A DNA stretch of 64,000 nucleotides, taken from assembly GCF_042666435.1 (NCBI RefSeq), contig NZ_JBHTDC010000002.1, positions 1 through 64,000 on the forward strand, read 5' to 3'. Source of the DNA: Allosphingosinicella sp042666435 (GTDB lineage: Bacteria > Pseudomonadota > Alphaproteobacteria > Sphingomonadales > Sphingomonadaceae). Positions 18,201-26,394 of the stretch are shown in pieces. The notes below the pieces were generated by a model. The model ran no database searches. It saw nothing but the letters and a program-made list of their open reading frames with translations, and was not told where the DNA came from. The position numbers and the translations under genes were made by a program. How positions within the stretch are numbered: position 1 is the stretch's first letter; each line of letters opens with the position of its first letter.

Positions 18201-18680
18201 CGCCAGCAATTTCTCCTCGCGTCCCTCCAGCGGCCGAAAGCCCGGCACCAGTCCCGCCTCGGCCGGGAAGGCGGCGAGCAGGCTCTGGGCGAAGGCGTGG
18301 ATGGTCTGGATGCGCAGCCCTCCGCCGGCCGCGTCGAGCACCCGCGCGAAAAGGGTGCGCGCCCGCTCGCGCATCTCCGGTCCCACACCCTCGCCCAAGG
18401 CGGCCAGCTCGCCCGCCAGCGCGGCGTCCTTGAGCCGCACCCAATAAGCCAGCCGGGCATGGATTCGATCCGCCATTTCGGCGGCGCCGGCCTTGGTGAA
18501 GGTGAGACACAGGATCGAGGCCGGATCGACGCCGGAGAGGAGCAGCCGCAGCACGCGCGCGGTCAGGACATGCGTCTTTCCGGTCCCCGCCGATGCGGAC
18601 AAAGCGGCGTGATCGCGCGGGCTGGAGGCGCGAAGCTGGTCGTCGGCCAGGCGCGAAAGCGGCTTCAGGCGTTTAGGCAA
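15231..18680 (-). CDS. addA: double-strand break repair helicase-nuclease AddA
   Basis: A 1149-aa subunit of the AddAB helicase-nuclease that processes DNA ends for RecA. Motifs are Walker A SASAGTGKTHV near residue 28, UvrD-type LCLTFTKAGAAEM, Walker B DEAQDTN, VMTVHGSKGLQ, LLYVAMTRAEERLY, and a C-terminal PD-(D/E)XK nuclease (TGTVDRLHI then LVDFKTGRA). The best start is a TTG at 18680 placed 8 nt after GGGGAG; no ATG or GTG fits the N-terminal alignment. Unusually, addB is not directly upstream: a divergent small gene begins at 18857. AddB must lie elsewhere or be lost. Confidence 0.95.
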   Translation of the reverse strand: MPKRLKPLSRLADDQLRASSPRDHAALSASAGTGKTHVLTARVLRLLLSGVDPASILCLTFTKAGAAEMADRIHARLAYWVRLKDAALAGELAALGEGVGPEMRERARTLFARVLDAAGGGLRIQTIHAFAQSLLAAFPAEAGLVPGFRPLEGREEKLLARATLADMLVRAESEGDLALVHDLQTLSHRLGEGGAEALLMECARAPAAMEALGPRQGIEARLRIGCGLPLGDIEEALAAACGDDAFDRATVDAIAAANRSWGTATGLNCCDVISAWLAGDGAARAVALADFSLVVLKKDGEPRAVTAGLVKADPDYESHAARLVECCRALLAMRAAAGLVALFAAGLRAGQTFAFAYAEAKRAQGAVDFDDLIARAEALLLTPGMGDWVRYKLDQATDHILVDEAQDTNERQWNIVRALAGEFFAGEGARGGGEEERAGRRTIFTVGDYKQAIFGFQGTDPGSFEVARAWFSREASAIDRDFLDLSMDRSFRSSPPILALVDRVIAELGHEALGLPRRPNPHESHHSARPGSVTLWQPYSDEVAEASDEAGEEGWVSDTVRRYAGKLAKQIKHWLDHPFELGDGKKRPVRAEDILILVRRRSTLASLIVARLHAEGVPVAGVDRLLLSAPLAVQDLLAAARFAVQPLDDLNLAALLVSPLLGWSQEDLFSAAYGREGRLWHAVRDAATGNQADAARETLGGILAMADYATPHQFFEALLSGPLQGRRRLLERLGPEARDPIQELLSAALEFETTTAPSLQRFLDWFARGDVEIVRDPSAPLDAVRVMTVHGSKGLQSPIVILADACVDPNRSRGTSAELTLDDGMPPIPVFRPRKEELTEPLKSQLERQDSLDRQEHWRLLYVAMTRAEERLYIGGALGPADRNGPPRDSWYSAIETSFAGLGADWADDAHWGRARRFGDSERPARITPVAAQARYVEPPEWLVRAAPQEARPPRPLAPSSLGDDDVPNPPPTPAMRAAADRGKWLHQLFERLPGVASEDRRALAESWLERSVGVADPALRRNLVADACAIISDPTYAEIFGPGALAEAPIAAVTPDGSVVTGTVDRLHISDDAVRLVDFKTGRAVPGSAADIPVPHLRQMAAYVAALQVIFPDRAIEASLLYTSGPTLHRLPGALLHAYMPAAVPVGG

Positions 18681-18856
18681 ATCGGCGGCTCCCCGGCATT
18701 TTTATGGCTATAGGCGACGCGTTGCGCGACCGCCAAGGCTTAGAGAACAGCCGAGCATGTCGGGCGCATTCTGCTCGACGCAAGCGGACGGACACGTCCC
18801 AAAAGCCGTAGTCCCCCCATATTGACGGGACTCGCGCCCGGGCACACCTGCGAGCC

Positions 18857-19171
18857 ATGTCGTCCAGCGCATTCGTCATGGCATCGCCGCCCCGCTCCGC
18901 CCCAAGCGAAGCGATCGGAGACGTTCAACAGGAGACCGGGTCCGACGCCCCGGCCCCCAAGGCCTTGTGGGAATGGGTAGTGGACGCGTTGGCCCAAGAA
19001 TTGGCCGCGCAGGGAGATGCGACGCGGGAGGCAATAGTCGAGAGTCTGATCGCTCGAGCCGGTTACGACATGGCGTATTCGATATTCGACCCGGAGCGCA
19101 GCTTGCGGGATGCCCGCGCCGAACTGGTCTATCGCTTGGTTGGCAGGCTCGCGGAATCCCGCCGGAGCTGA
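18857..19171 (+). CDS. hypothetical protein, 104 aa
   Basis: No family is recognised. The first 35 residues are polar and probably disordered. The rest forms amphipathic helices (KALWEWVVDALAQELAAQGD, then LRDARAELVYRLVGRLA). There is no signal peptide or membrane segment. It is divergent from addA, in the place normally taken by addB in related genomes. The ribosome site is weak, so the gene is plausible but not certain. Confidence 0.45.
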   Translation: MSSSAFVMASPPRSAPSEAIGDVQQETGSDAPAPKALWEWVVDALAQELAAQGDATREAIVESLIARAGYDMAYSIFDPERSLRDARAELVYRLVGRLAESRRS

Positions 19172-19357
19172 AGACCGCGAGGTCGCCGCCGATACGCCAC
19201 CATTCGGCTGTGCGGAATGCTTCGTTCAACGCCGGTTCAGCAGCTGAGCGACGGAGTCACGCAGGGTTGACCCGCCTTCCCGCACAAGAATGTGGAGGCG
19301 GGCGTGATAAGGCCCTAAAGGGGCGCGACTCTTTGTGACTGCGGGGAAATTCGGAAC
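19172..19357. other. intergenic gap, no gene recognised
   Basis: This 186-nt gap precedes the proline-rich membrane protein gene. I find no ORF with a ribosome site, no RNA gene and no strong hairpin here. It presumably holds the promoter of the gene at 19358. Confidence 0.4.
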
Positions 19358-20497
19358 TTGAGCAAGACGGTGCGCCTTCGGATTGTGCCGACCGTGCTGG
19401 GCGCGGCGCTGCTGGCCCTGCCGGCGGCCGCGCCGGCACAGGAGAGCAACACCATCGGCCCGCCGGCGCTCAGCGAGTTCGAGTTGCGGCCGGAAAACCG
19501 GATGGGACCGACGCCCGAGGCCGGCCCCACCATCGCGCCGCTGAACCGTCAGCCGCCCGCCCAGCAGCGGCAGGCGCCCGCGCCTCGGCCGGAGCCCGTG
19601 GTCACCATTCCGGCGCCGACGGCTCCCTCTCCGGCGCGCGAAGCGGCGCCGATCGAAAGGAGAGCGGAGGCCAGACCGTCCCCGCAACCGGGCGCAACGG
19701 TTCCGGGCGCCACCCCCCCGCCGGCGACGGACGACAGCGCGCCGGCTCCGGGCTTCGCCGACTTCGCGCCGGAGCCCGCGCCCGAGCCCGCAACGGCCAT
19801 GCCGGAGCCGTCGCTGGCGCCGCCCGAGAATCAAGGTCCCGGCAATTGGTGGCTCTATCTGTTGTTCGGCGCGGCCCTGGCGGCGCTGGGCTTTGTCGTG
19901 CTGCGCCGGAAAGGCGGAGCCGAGCCCGCGCTCGCCGCGCCCGCGCCGCATCCGGCGCCGGTTCCTCCGCCGGCGGCCGAACCCGAACAGAGGCCATGGC
20001 TGGAGGTCGAGTTCAAACCGGAGCAAGCCGGCGCGAACGAGGAGCAGGCGGCGGTGAAGTTCGAGCTGATGCTCAGGAATGTCGGGGAGGTGCCGGCGCG
20101 CAACGTGCGCATCCACGCGCGGATGTTCAACGCCGGGAGCCAGCACGACCAGGAGATCACCGCTTTCTTCGCGCGGCCCGGCGGGATCGGATCGACCGCG
20201 GCGCCGGTGCCGATGCCGCCGCAGAGCCAGATTCCGTTTAGAAGCGTCGTCATCCTGCCGCGCGACCAGGTGCGAGAGGTCAGCGTCGAAGGCCGGCGAC
20301 TCTTCATCCCGGTAGTGGCGTTCAACATCGTCTACGGCTGGGGCGAGCGAGGCAGAGGCCAGATCTCGGCCTCCTATCTGGTCGGCGTCGAGGGCAAGGC
20401 GCCGAGCGAGAAGATGGGCGCGTTCCGGCTGGACCTGGGCCCTCGCATCTACCGGACCGTCGGCCAGCGGCCGCACCGGCTCGAACGACGCGCCTGA
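19358..20497 (+). CDS. proline-rich single-pass membrane protein, function unknown
   Basis: A 379-aa protein with a Sec signal peptide (VPTVLGAALLALPAAAPAQ), a Pro/Ala-rich linker to about residue 160, one membrane helix (NWWLYLLFGAALAALGFVVL), a second short Pro-rich linker, and a C-terminal beta-rich domain of about 160 residues beginning RPWLEVEFKP with VRNVRIHAR-like strands. The linker and domain arrangement places the two halves on opposite sides of the inner membrane. The start is a TTG at 19358, 11 nt after GCGGGG. No family name is assigned. It is convergent with a small hydrophilic gene with only 3 nt between the stops. Confidence 0.75.
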   Translation: MSKTVRLRIVPTVLGAALLALPAAAPAQESNTIGPPALSEFELRPENRMGPTPEAGPTIAPLNRQPPAQQRQAPAPRPEPVVTIPAPTAPSPAREAAPIERRAEARPSPQPGATVPGATPPPATDDSAPAPGFADFAPEPAPEPATAMPEPSLAPPENQGPGNWWLYLLFGAALAALGFVVLRRKGGAEPALAAPAPHPAPVPPPAAEPEQRPWLEVEFKPEQAGANEEQAAVKFELMLRNVGEVPARNVRIHARMFNAGSQHDQEITAFFARPGGIGSTAAPVPMPPQSQIPFRSVVILPRDQVREVSVEGRRLFIPVVAFNIVYGWGERGRGQISASYLVGVEGKAPSEKMGAFRLDLGPRIYRTVGQRPHRLERRA

Positions 20498-20500
20498 TTC

Positions 20501-20713
20501 CTATTCGGCGCGCTCGCGGGCGCTGTCCATGTCGATCGGCGCCGGCGCATCCGCCTCGGACGTCTCGCCGCGCTCGCGGTCGTCCGGGGAGGGATCCTGG
20601 CCGCGCTCCTTCACGTTGCCGGTGATGTCGGCATCTTCTTCGCGTCCGCGCTCGGGCGCCGGACCCTGGTTGACCGTATTTTCCTGGCCGCGGCCGCTCC
20701 TGGTCGTTCCCAT
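20501..20713 (-). CDS. small hydrophilic disordered protein, 70 aa
   Basis: A highly charged protein rich in Asp, Glu, Arg and Pro (RGQENTVNQGPAPERGREED), predicted to be wholly disordered. No family is recognised. GGAGAG sits five bases before the second of two adjacent ATG codons, which decides the start at 20713. Similar short hydrophilic proteins are frequent near stress genes in sphingomonads; any role here is speculative. Confidence 0.55.
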   Translation of the reverse strand: MGTTRSGRGQENTVNQGPAPERGREEDADITGNVKERGQDPSPDDRERGETSEADAPAPIDMDSARERAE

Positions 20714-20826
20714 CATCTCTCTCCATGGCTTTCCCGGTCAACGAACCGCATGGCCAAAGCGTTGCGAGAGAGGGGTTGGGCGAGAGAAGGGTTGGAATGG
20801 CGCGGACGCTCGTCTAGGGACGCGCC

Positions 20827-21009
20827 ATGTCCGACCAGCCAGATTCCGCCGCCGCCCCGGAAACGAACGAAACCAAAGCCGCTGCCGGCCGCGAGGAAGA
20901 GGCGAAAAAGAAGAACAGGCTGACCAAGGGAGTCGCCGTGGGCATCGGATCGGCGGCTATCGTCGCCGCCTTGCTGTACGCCAACCGCTCGCGCAAGGGC
21001 GATAAGTAA
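20827..21009 (+). CDS. small single-pass membrane protein, 60 aa
   Basis: The protein has a charged N-terminal half (ETKAAAGREEEAKKKNRLTK) and one C-terminal membrane helix (GVAVGIGSAAIVAALLYA), ending in a basic tail. No family is recognised. An AGGGA ribosome site precedes the ATG. It is next to two other tiny genes at 20501-20713 and 21018-21155. Confidence 0.6.
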   Translation: MSDQPDSAAAPETNETKAAAGREEEAKKKNRLTKGVAVGIGSAAIVAALLYANRSRKGDK

Positions 21010-21017
21010 GCCCGGTT

Positions 21018-21155
21018 CTAGATGGGCAGCATGCCGAAATAAGCGAGCACTGCGACCACCAAAATCAGCAGCGCGATCGCCGCGATGATTCCGCCGCCTC
21101 CGCCGCGCTCGACAATGACCGTTTCCTTCTCCCTGACGCCGTCGCGCTCGTCCAT
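21018..21155 (-). CDS. VERGGGGG-type small membrane protein, 45 aa
   Basis: Manual translation of the minus strand gives a 45-residue protein with a charged start (MDERDGVREKETVIVERGGG), a run of five glycines, and one C-terminal membrane helix (AAIALLILVVAVLAYFGML). GGAGG lies six bases before the ATG. Short proteins of this VIVERGGGGG design recur in sphingomonads without a known role. It is convergent with the 60-aa membrane protein and upstream of the TetR gene's 3' end. Confidence 0.7.
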   Translation of the reverse strand: MDERDGVREKETVIVERGGGGGIIAAIALLILVVAVLAYFGMLPI

Positions 21156-21212
21156 CTCGTCCTCCGATGATCGTTACAGCGGGCCAACGCTCCGGTCCGG
21201 CGGCCGTTCCGC

Positions 21213-21785
21213 CTAGGACGCTTCGCTGAGCGCCGCTTCGAAGAGCTGCTTCACCTTTACCCTGACGATGTCCCGGTCGGCGTCGCACAACGGACCCACC
21301 TGCATCACGGTGCGGACCATTGTTATCCCCATGAACACCGCCATGATGAAGCTCGCCCTGAGAGCGGGGTTGCGGCCCTGGATCAGCTCCGCGAACGGCT
21401 CCAATATGTCGTGGCGCAACGCGTCGCGGACGATCTCGGCGGCCTTTGGCGAGGAAGCGGAACGCAGGATGATCATCAGGCGCTCGACATGCTCGCGCTC
21501 GTTCTCGCTATCCGTCTCGAGGACGATCGCCGCCAGCCGGGCCGGCAGGTCGCGGGCGTCGCCGTCGAGGGGGAGCTTGTCCTCGCGCTCGCCGCGCAGC
21601 ACCTCGCGGAACAATTCCTCCTTGCTGCCGAAATAGCGGCTGACCAGCGCGACATCGACCCCGACATCGCCGGCGATGTCGCGCAGGCCGACGCATTCAT
21701 AACTGTCCTGGAGGAAGCGCCGCGTCGCCGCGACGAGGATCGAATGGCGGGTGGCGGCGGCGTTGCGCGCGCGCGCCGGTGCCAT
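21213..21785 (-). CDS. TetR family transcriptional regulator of the RND pump
   Basis: A 190-aa TetR repressor. The N-terminal helix-turn-helix is visible in the first 60 residues (LRDIAGDVGVDVALVSRYFG, then SKEELFREV). The C-terminal ligand-binding part is helical and variable. It is divergent from a complete RND efflux operon, a classic arrangement in which the TetR protein represses the pump and itself. A palindrome at 21851-21870 in the shared promoter is a good operator candidate. The start may be at 21785 or five codons upstream. Confidence 0.9.
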   Translation of the reverse strand: MAPARARNAAATRHSILVAATRRFLQDSYECVGLRDIAGDVGVDVALVSRYFGSKEELFREVLRGEREDKLPLDGDARDLPARLAAIVLETDSENEREHVERLMIILRSASSPKAAEIVRDALRHDILEPFAELIQGRNPALRASFIMAVFMGITMVRTVMQVGPLCDADRDIVRVKVKQLFEAALSEAS

Positions 21786-21850
21786 GTCTGAACATTGCAT
21801 AGGCTTTCAATACCATAGGTTCGAGGCAGGTCAACGGATGCTGACTTTTT

Positions 21851-21890
21851 ATGTCCACGGTTGTTGACATTGGCTGAACGGCTTCATAAT
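21851..21890 (+). promoter_or_regulatory. candidate RND operon promoter with TetR operator
   Basis: ATGTCCACGGTTGTTGACAT (21851-21870) is an imperfect palindrome of the form ATGTCnAC-GTnGACAT. It overlaps a possible -35 TTGACA (21864-21869), and CATAAT (21885-21890) could be the -10 with 15-nt spacing. A repressor bound there would block the promoter of the pump genes. A weaker ATGT-ACAT repeat lies at 21784-21795 over the tetR start. Confidence 0.55.
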
Positions 21891-21973
21891 TGCGTCGTCC
21901 GCCATCGATCCGAGCATGGCGAAAAGGGGGCGGGCCCGTGTCCGCCACGTCGCGTCTACGGGACAAGATTCGT

Positions 21974-23164
21974 ATGATATCCAAGATACTGGCTGCGGCC
22001 TGCGCCGGCCTAACGCTGCTCCTCGCGGGTTGCTCGTCCGGCGAACCAGCGCCTCCACCGCCGGCGCCCCAGGTAACGGTGGCGGCTCCCATCGTGCAGC
22101 AGGTGGTCGACTGGGACGATTATGTCGGTCGCTTCGAGGCGATCCAGAGCGTCGAGGTGAAGCCCCGCGTCACCGGCTATCTGCAGAGCGTCAACTTCCG
22201 CGACGGCCAATATGTCCAGGCCGGGCAGACCCTGTTCACCGTCGACTCTCGGCCGGCCCAGGCCCAGCTCGACCAGGCCCGGGCGCAGCTGGCCCGGGCC
22301 GAGGCCACCCTGGTCAACGCCCGGACCGAGCTGGCGCGATCGCAGACCCTCGCGGCGTCGCGGGCGGCGAGCCAGGAAGAGGTCGAGGCCCGCCAGGCGG
22401 CGGTGCGCGCCGGCCAGGCCGACGTCAACGCGGCCCGCGCCGCGGTGCGGGCGCAGCAGCTCACCGTCGGATTCACGCGCGTCACCGCGCCGATCTCGGG
22501 CCGCGTGTCGGAGCGGCTGGTCGATGTCGGCAACAGCGTGACCGCGGACCAGACGGTGCTGACCACGATCGTCTCGACCAACCCCATCCACTTCGCCTTC
22601 GAAGGCTCCGAGGCCCTGCTGCTGAAATATCAGCGGCAGAAGGCCGGCGCCGAGCGGGGAACCCCGGTCCGCATCCGCCTGCAGGACGAATCCACTTATG
22701 CCCATGCCGGCACGCTCGACTTCGTCGACACGGTGATCGACACCGGCGCCGGCACGGTGCGGGCGCGGGCGATCGTCCAGAATCCCGACGGCTTCCTGAA
22801 GCCTGGAATGTTCGGGCATATGCGGCTCGCGGGTTCAGACCCCTACCGGGCCTTGTTGATCCCGGACACGGCCGTCGTCACCGACGCGGCGCGCAAGGTC
22901 GTCTATGTGGTCGACAAGGAAGGGAAAGTCGTCGCCCGCCCGGTCGATCTGGGTCCGCTGAGCGGCAATCTGCGCGTGGTCCGTAGCGGCCTCTCGCCCA
23001 ATGAGCGGGTCGTCATCGGCGGCATCCAGCGCGCCACGCCGGGCCAGAAGGTTCAGGCCAAGGCGGGACGCATCCCGGCGCCCGCCGCGCCCGAGGCCAG
23101 GCCGGAGGCGCCCAATTACGCGCCGCCCTCGTCGATCGCCACGCCGGTCGGCGCCGCCCGATGA
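21974..23164 (+). CDS. RND efflux periplasmic adaptor (membrane fusion protein)
   Basis: A 396-aa lipoprotein; the lipobox LLAGC puts Cys at residue 20. The adaptor has the family order: beta-barrel and lipoyl half-motif (VEVKPRVTGYL, GQTLFTVDSRPAQ), an alpha hairpin rich in Ala/Arg/Gln, the second lipoyl half (FTRVTAPISGRVSERLVDVG), then beta-barrel and membrane-proximal domains. It links the RND pump to the outer-membrane channel. Its stop overlaps the permease ATG by four bases (ATGA). It is related to the AcrA/MexA type; substrates cannot be read from sequence. Confidence 0.95.
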   Translation: MISKILAAACAGLTLLLAGCSSGEPAPPPPAPQVTVAAPIVQQVVDWDDYVGRFEAIQSVEVKPRVTGYLQSVNFRDGQYVQAGQTLFTVDSRPAQAQLDQARAQLARAEATLVNARTELARSQTLAASRAASQEEVEARQAAVRAGQADVNAARAAVRAQQLTVGFTRVTAPISGRVSERLVDVGNSVTADQTVLTTIVSTNPIHFAFEGSEALLLKYQRQKAGAERGTPVRIRLQDESTYAHAGTLDFVDTVIDTGAGTVRARAIVQNPDGFLKPGMFGHMRLAGSDPYRALLIPDTAVVTDAARKVVYVVDKEGKVVARPVDLGPLSGNLRVVRSGLSPNERVVIGGIQRATPGQKVQAKAGRIPAPAAPEARPEAPNYAPPSSIATPVGAAR

Positions 23165-26100
23165 ACATCTCGGTTTTCTTCATCGAGCGGCCGATCTTCG
23201 CATCGGTGATCGCGGTGTTCATCACCCTGATCGGCGCCTTCGCCTATCCGCAGCTACCGCTCGCCCAATATCCCGAGATCGCGCCGCCGACGATCAGCGT
23301 CCAGGCCTTCTACCCGGGCGCCTCGGCGGAGACGATGGCCGAGACCGTCGCCGCGCCGATCGAGCAGGAGATAAACGGCGTCGAGGACATGCTCTACATG
23401 ACCTCGTCCTCGACCGCCTCGGGCGCGAGCGCGATCACCATCGCCTTCCAGCCCGGCACCGATCTCGATGCCGCGCAGGTGCTGGTCCAGAACCGCGTGG
23501 CCCTCGTCGAGCCGCGCCTGCCCGAGCAGGTCCGCCAGATCGGCGTCACGGTCGCCAAGCAGTCCGAGGGCTTCCTGATGATCGTCGCCCTCACCTCGAC
23601 CGATCCCAATCTCAATATCGACTATATCGGCAATTACGCCAATTCGAGCCTACGCGACCGCCTGCTCCGCCTCGAGGGCGTGGGCGGGGTGCAGGTGTTC
23701 GGCGGCGGCAATTATTCGATGCGCATCTGGATCGATCCGGATCGCGCCGCCGCCCGCAACCTGACCGCCGGCGAGATCGTCCAGGCGCTCCGCACCCAGA
23801 ATGTCCAGGTCGCCGGCGGCGCCGTCGGCCAGCCGCCTTATGCAACCGGCAACCCGGCCTTCGAGCTTCCCATCCAGGTCCAGGGGCGCCTCAACGACCC
23901 CGCCCAATTCGCCGATGTCGTCATCAAGACGGACGAAGCCACGGGCGCGATCACCCGCGTCCGCGACGTCGCCCGGGTCGAGCTCGGGTCGCAGGATTAC
24001 GGCATCCAGGGCAGCTTCGACGGCAGGCGCGGAGTCGCGCTGGCGATCATCCAGCAGCCGGGCGCCAACGCCCTCGATGCGGCCCAATTGGTGCTCGACG
24101 AGGTCGAGGCCGCTTCGGCCGACTTCCCGCCAGGCCTTCGTTATTCGATTCCCTACAACCCCACCGAATATGTCGCGGCGTCGGTCGAGGCGGTCCAGGA
24201 GACGCTGCTCGAGGCGATCGTGCTGGTCATGCTCGTCGTGCTGGTCTTCCTGCAGACCTGGCGGGCGGCGATCATCCCGATCATCGCCATTCCCGTGGCG
24301 CTGGTCGGCACCTTCGCGATCCAGCTCGCGCTCGGCTTCTCGATCAACTCACTGTCGCTGTTCGCGCTGGTGCTGGCGGTCGGCATCGTCGTCGACGACG
24401 CGATCGTGGTCGTCGAGGCGGTCGAAAAGCATATCCGCGAAGGGCTCACCCCGCGCGAAGCGGCGCACCGGACGATGCGCGAGGTGTCGGGCGCGCTGAT
24501 CGCGATCGGCCTGGTGCTGGTCGCGGTGTTCGTTCCCACCGCCTTCGTCTCGGGCATCCCCGGCATCTTCTACCGCCAATTCGCGGTGACCATCGCGGCC
24601 GCGTCGGCCATCTCCCTCCTGGTTTCGCTCACCTTGTCGCCGGCGATGGCCGCGATCCTGCTCAAGCCGCATCAGGGGGACAACGTCGATCACGGTCCGC
24701 GCTGGCTGCGGCCGGTGCGGGTCGGCGCGGCCAGGTTCAACCGCGGATTCGACTGGCTGTCGGATCGCTATGGCCGGCTCACCGCGCGAGTCATCCGCAT
24801 GTCGACGATCATGCTCGTCGTCTATGCCGGCCTGCTCGCGCTGACCGGCTGGCGCCTGATGGACACGCCCACCGGATTCATCCCGGAACAGGACCAGGGC
24901 TTCCTCATCGGCGTCGTCCAGCTGCCGCCGGGCTCGTCGCTCGAGCGCACCGCCGACGTGCTGGACCGGGCTCAGCGGATCGCGTCGCAAAATCCGTCGG
25001 TGGTCGGTTCGGCGACCTTCGCCGGCCTCGATGGCGCCAGCTTCTCGCAGGCCTCCAACAGCGGCACCATGTTCCTGAAGCTCGCCGATTTCGAGGAGCG
25101 CCGGGACCCGTCGCGCACCGCGACCGCCTTGTCCGGCGCGCTGACCGGCCAGATCGCCGGCGAGATAGACGACGCGATGGTGTTCTTCATCGCTCCCCCC
25201 GCGGTTCCGGGACTCGGCAATGGCGGCGGCTTCACGATGATGCTGCAGGACAAATCGGGCGCCGGCTATGAGGCGCTCGCCGGGGTGACCATGGACATGA
25301 TGGGCGCCGCCCAGCAGGTGCCCGAAGTCACCCAGGTCTTCTCCTTGTTCAACACCGGCTCGCCGCGCCTCCAGGCCGATGTCGACCGCGACAAGGCCCA
25401 GTTGCTCGGGGTGCAGCCGGCGCAGGTCTACGAAGCGCTCGGCACCTATCTCGGCTCGACCTATATCAACGATTTCAACCTGTTCGGGCGGACCTTCCGC
25501 GTCACCGCGCAAGCCGAGCCGACCGCCCGCGACGACCGGGCGGATATCGGGCGGCTGCAGGTCCGCTCCGTCTCCGGCGAAATGGTGCCGCTCTCCTCGG
25601 TCGCGACCTTGCGGGACGATAGCGGCCCCACCCGGGTCGTTCGCTACAACCTCTTCCCGGCAGTGGAGCTCCAGGGATCGACCGCGCCGGGCGTGTCGTC
25701 GGGCGCGGCGCTCATAGCGATGGAGCAGCTCGCGGCGGAGAAACTGCCTCAGGGGTTCAGCTACGAATGGACCGGCCTCGCTTATCAGCAGAAGGCCGCC
25801 GGCAACACGGCCGCGCTCGTCTTCCTGCTGGCGGTGGTGTTCGTATTCCTGGTGCTGGCCGCCCAATATGAGGCGCTGACCCTGCCGCTGGCGGTGATCC
25901 TGATCGTCCCGATGTGTATCCTCGCGGCCTTGCTCGGCGTGAATATCAGGGCCCAGGACAATAATATCCTGACCCAGATCGGTCTCGTCGTGCTCGTGGC
26001 GCTCGCCGCCAAGAACGCCATCCTGATCGTCGAATTCGCCAAGCAGGCGGAGGAGGAGCAGGGCATGGACCGGTTCGCCGCGGCGGTGCAGGCCGCCCGC

Positions 26101-26394
26101 TCGCGCCTCCGCCCGATCCTGATGACCAGCTTCGCCTTCATCTTCGGCGTGCTGCCGCTCGCCATCGCGGTGGGGCCGGGCGCCGAAATGCGGCAGGCGC
26201 TGGGCACGGCGGTGGTGTTCGGGATGATCGGCGTCACCTTCTTCGGCCTCATCTTCACGCCGATCTTCTACGTCGTCACTCGCAAGCTGGGCGGGGTGTT
26301 CCCCAAGGTGAGGACCAAGGAGACCCATTATCCCACCGCTTATGGCGGGACGCCGCACGATCCGCTGACCGTCGAGGACGGAGCCGCCAAATGA
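23161..26394 (+). CDS. multidrug efflux RND transporter permease (HAE1/AcrB type)
   Basis: A 1077-aa proton-driven inner-membrane pump with twelve membrane helices and two large periplasmic loops. The N-terminus MNISVFFIERPIFASVIAVF and the proton-relay aspartates in helix 4 (VGIVVDDAIVVVEAVEK) are typical of AcrB/MexB. The second repeat ends in GLIFTPIFYVV. It sits in an adaptor-permease-channel operon with four-base overlaps at both junctions, so the three proteins are translationally coupled. Expression is probably controlled by the divergent TetR protein. Confidence 0.97.
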   Translation: MNISVFFIERPIFASVIAVFITLIGAFAYPQLPLAQYPEIAPPTISVQAFYPGASAETMAETVAAPIEQEINGVEDMLYMTSSSTASGASAITIAFQPGTDLDAAQVLVQNRVALVEPRLPEQVRQIGVTVAKQSEGFLMIVALTSTDPNLNIDYIGNYANSSLRDRLLRLEGVGGVQVFGGGNYSMRIWIDPDRAAARNLTAGEIVQALRTQNVQVAGGAVGQPPYATGNPAFELPIQVQGRLNDPAQFADVVIKTDEATGAITRVRDVARVELGSQDYGIQGSFDGRRGVALAIIQQPGANALDAAQLVLDEVEAASADFPPGLRYSIPYNPTEYVAASVEAVQETLLEAIVLVMLVVLVFLQTWRAAIIPIIAIPVALVGTFAIQLALGFSINSLSLFALVLAVGIVVDDAIVVVEAVEKHIREGLTPREAAHRTMREVSGALIAIGLVLVAVFVPTAFVSGIPGIFYRQFAVTIAAASAISLLVSLTLSPAMAAILLKPHQGDNVDHGPRWLRPVRVGAARFNRGFDWLSDRYGRLTARVIRMSTIMLVVYAGLLALTGWRLMDTPTGFIPEQDQGFLIGVVQLPPGSSLERTADVLDRAQRIASQNPSVVGSATFAGLDGASFSQASNSGTMFLKLADFEERRDPSRTATALSGALTGQIAGEIDDAMVFFIAPPAVPGLGNGGGFTMMLQDKSGAGYEALAGVTMDMMGAAQQVPEVTQVFSLFNTGSPRLQADVDRDKAQLLGVQPAQVYEALGTYLGSTYINDFNLFGRTFRVTAQAEPTARDDRADIGRLQVRSVSGEMVPLSSVATLRDDSGPTRVVRYNLFPAVELQGSTAPGVSSGAALIAMEQLAAEKLPQGFSYEWTGLAYQQKAAGNTAALVFLLAVVFVFLVLAAQYEALTLPLAVILIVPMCILAALLGVNIRAQDNNILTQIGLVVLVALAAKNAILIVEFAKQAEEEQGMDRFAAAVQAARSRLRPILMTSFAFIFGVLPLAIAVGPGAEMRQALGTAVVFGMIGVTFFGLIFTPIFYVVTRKLGGVFPKVRTKETHYPTAYGGTPHDPLTVEDGAAK

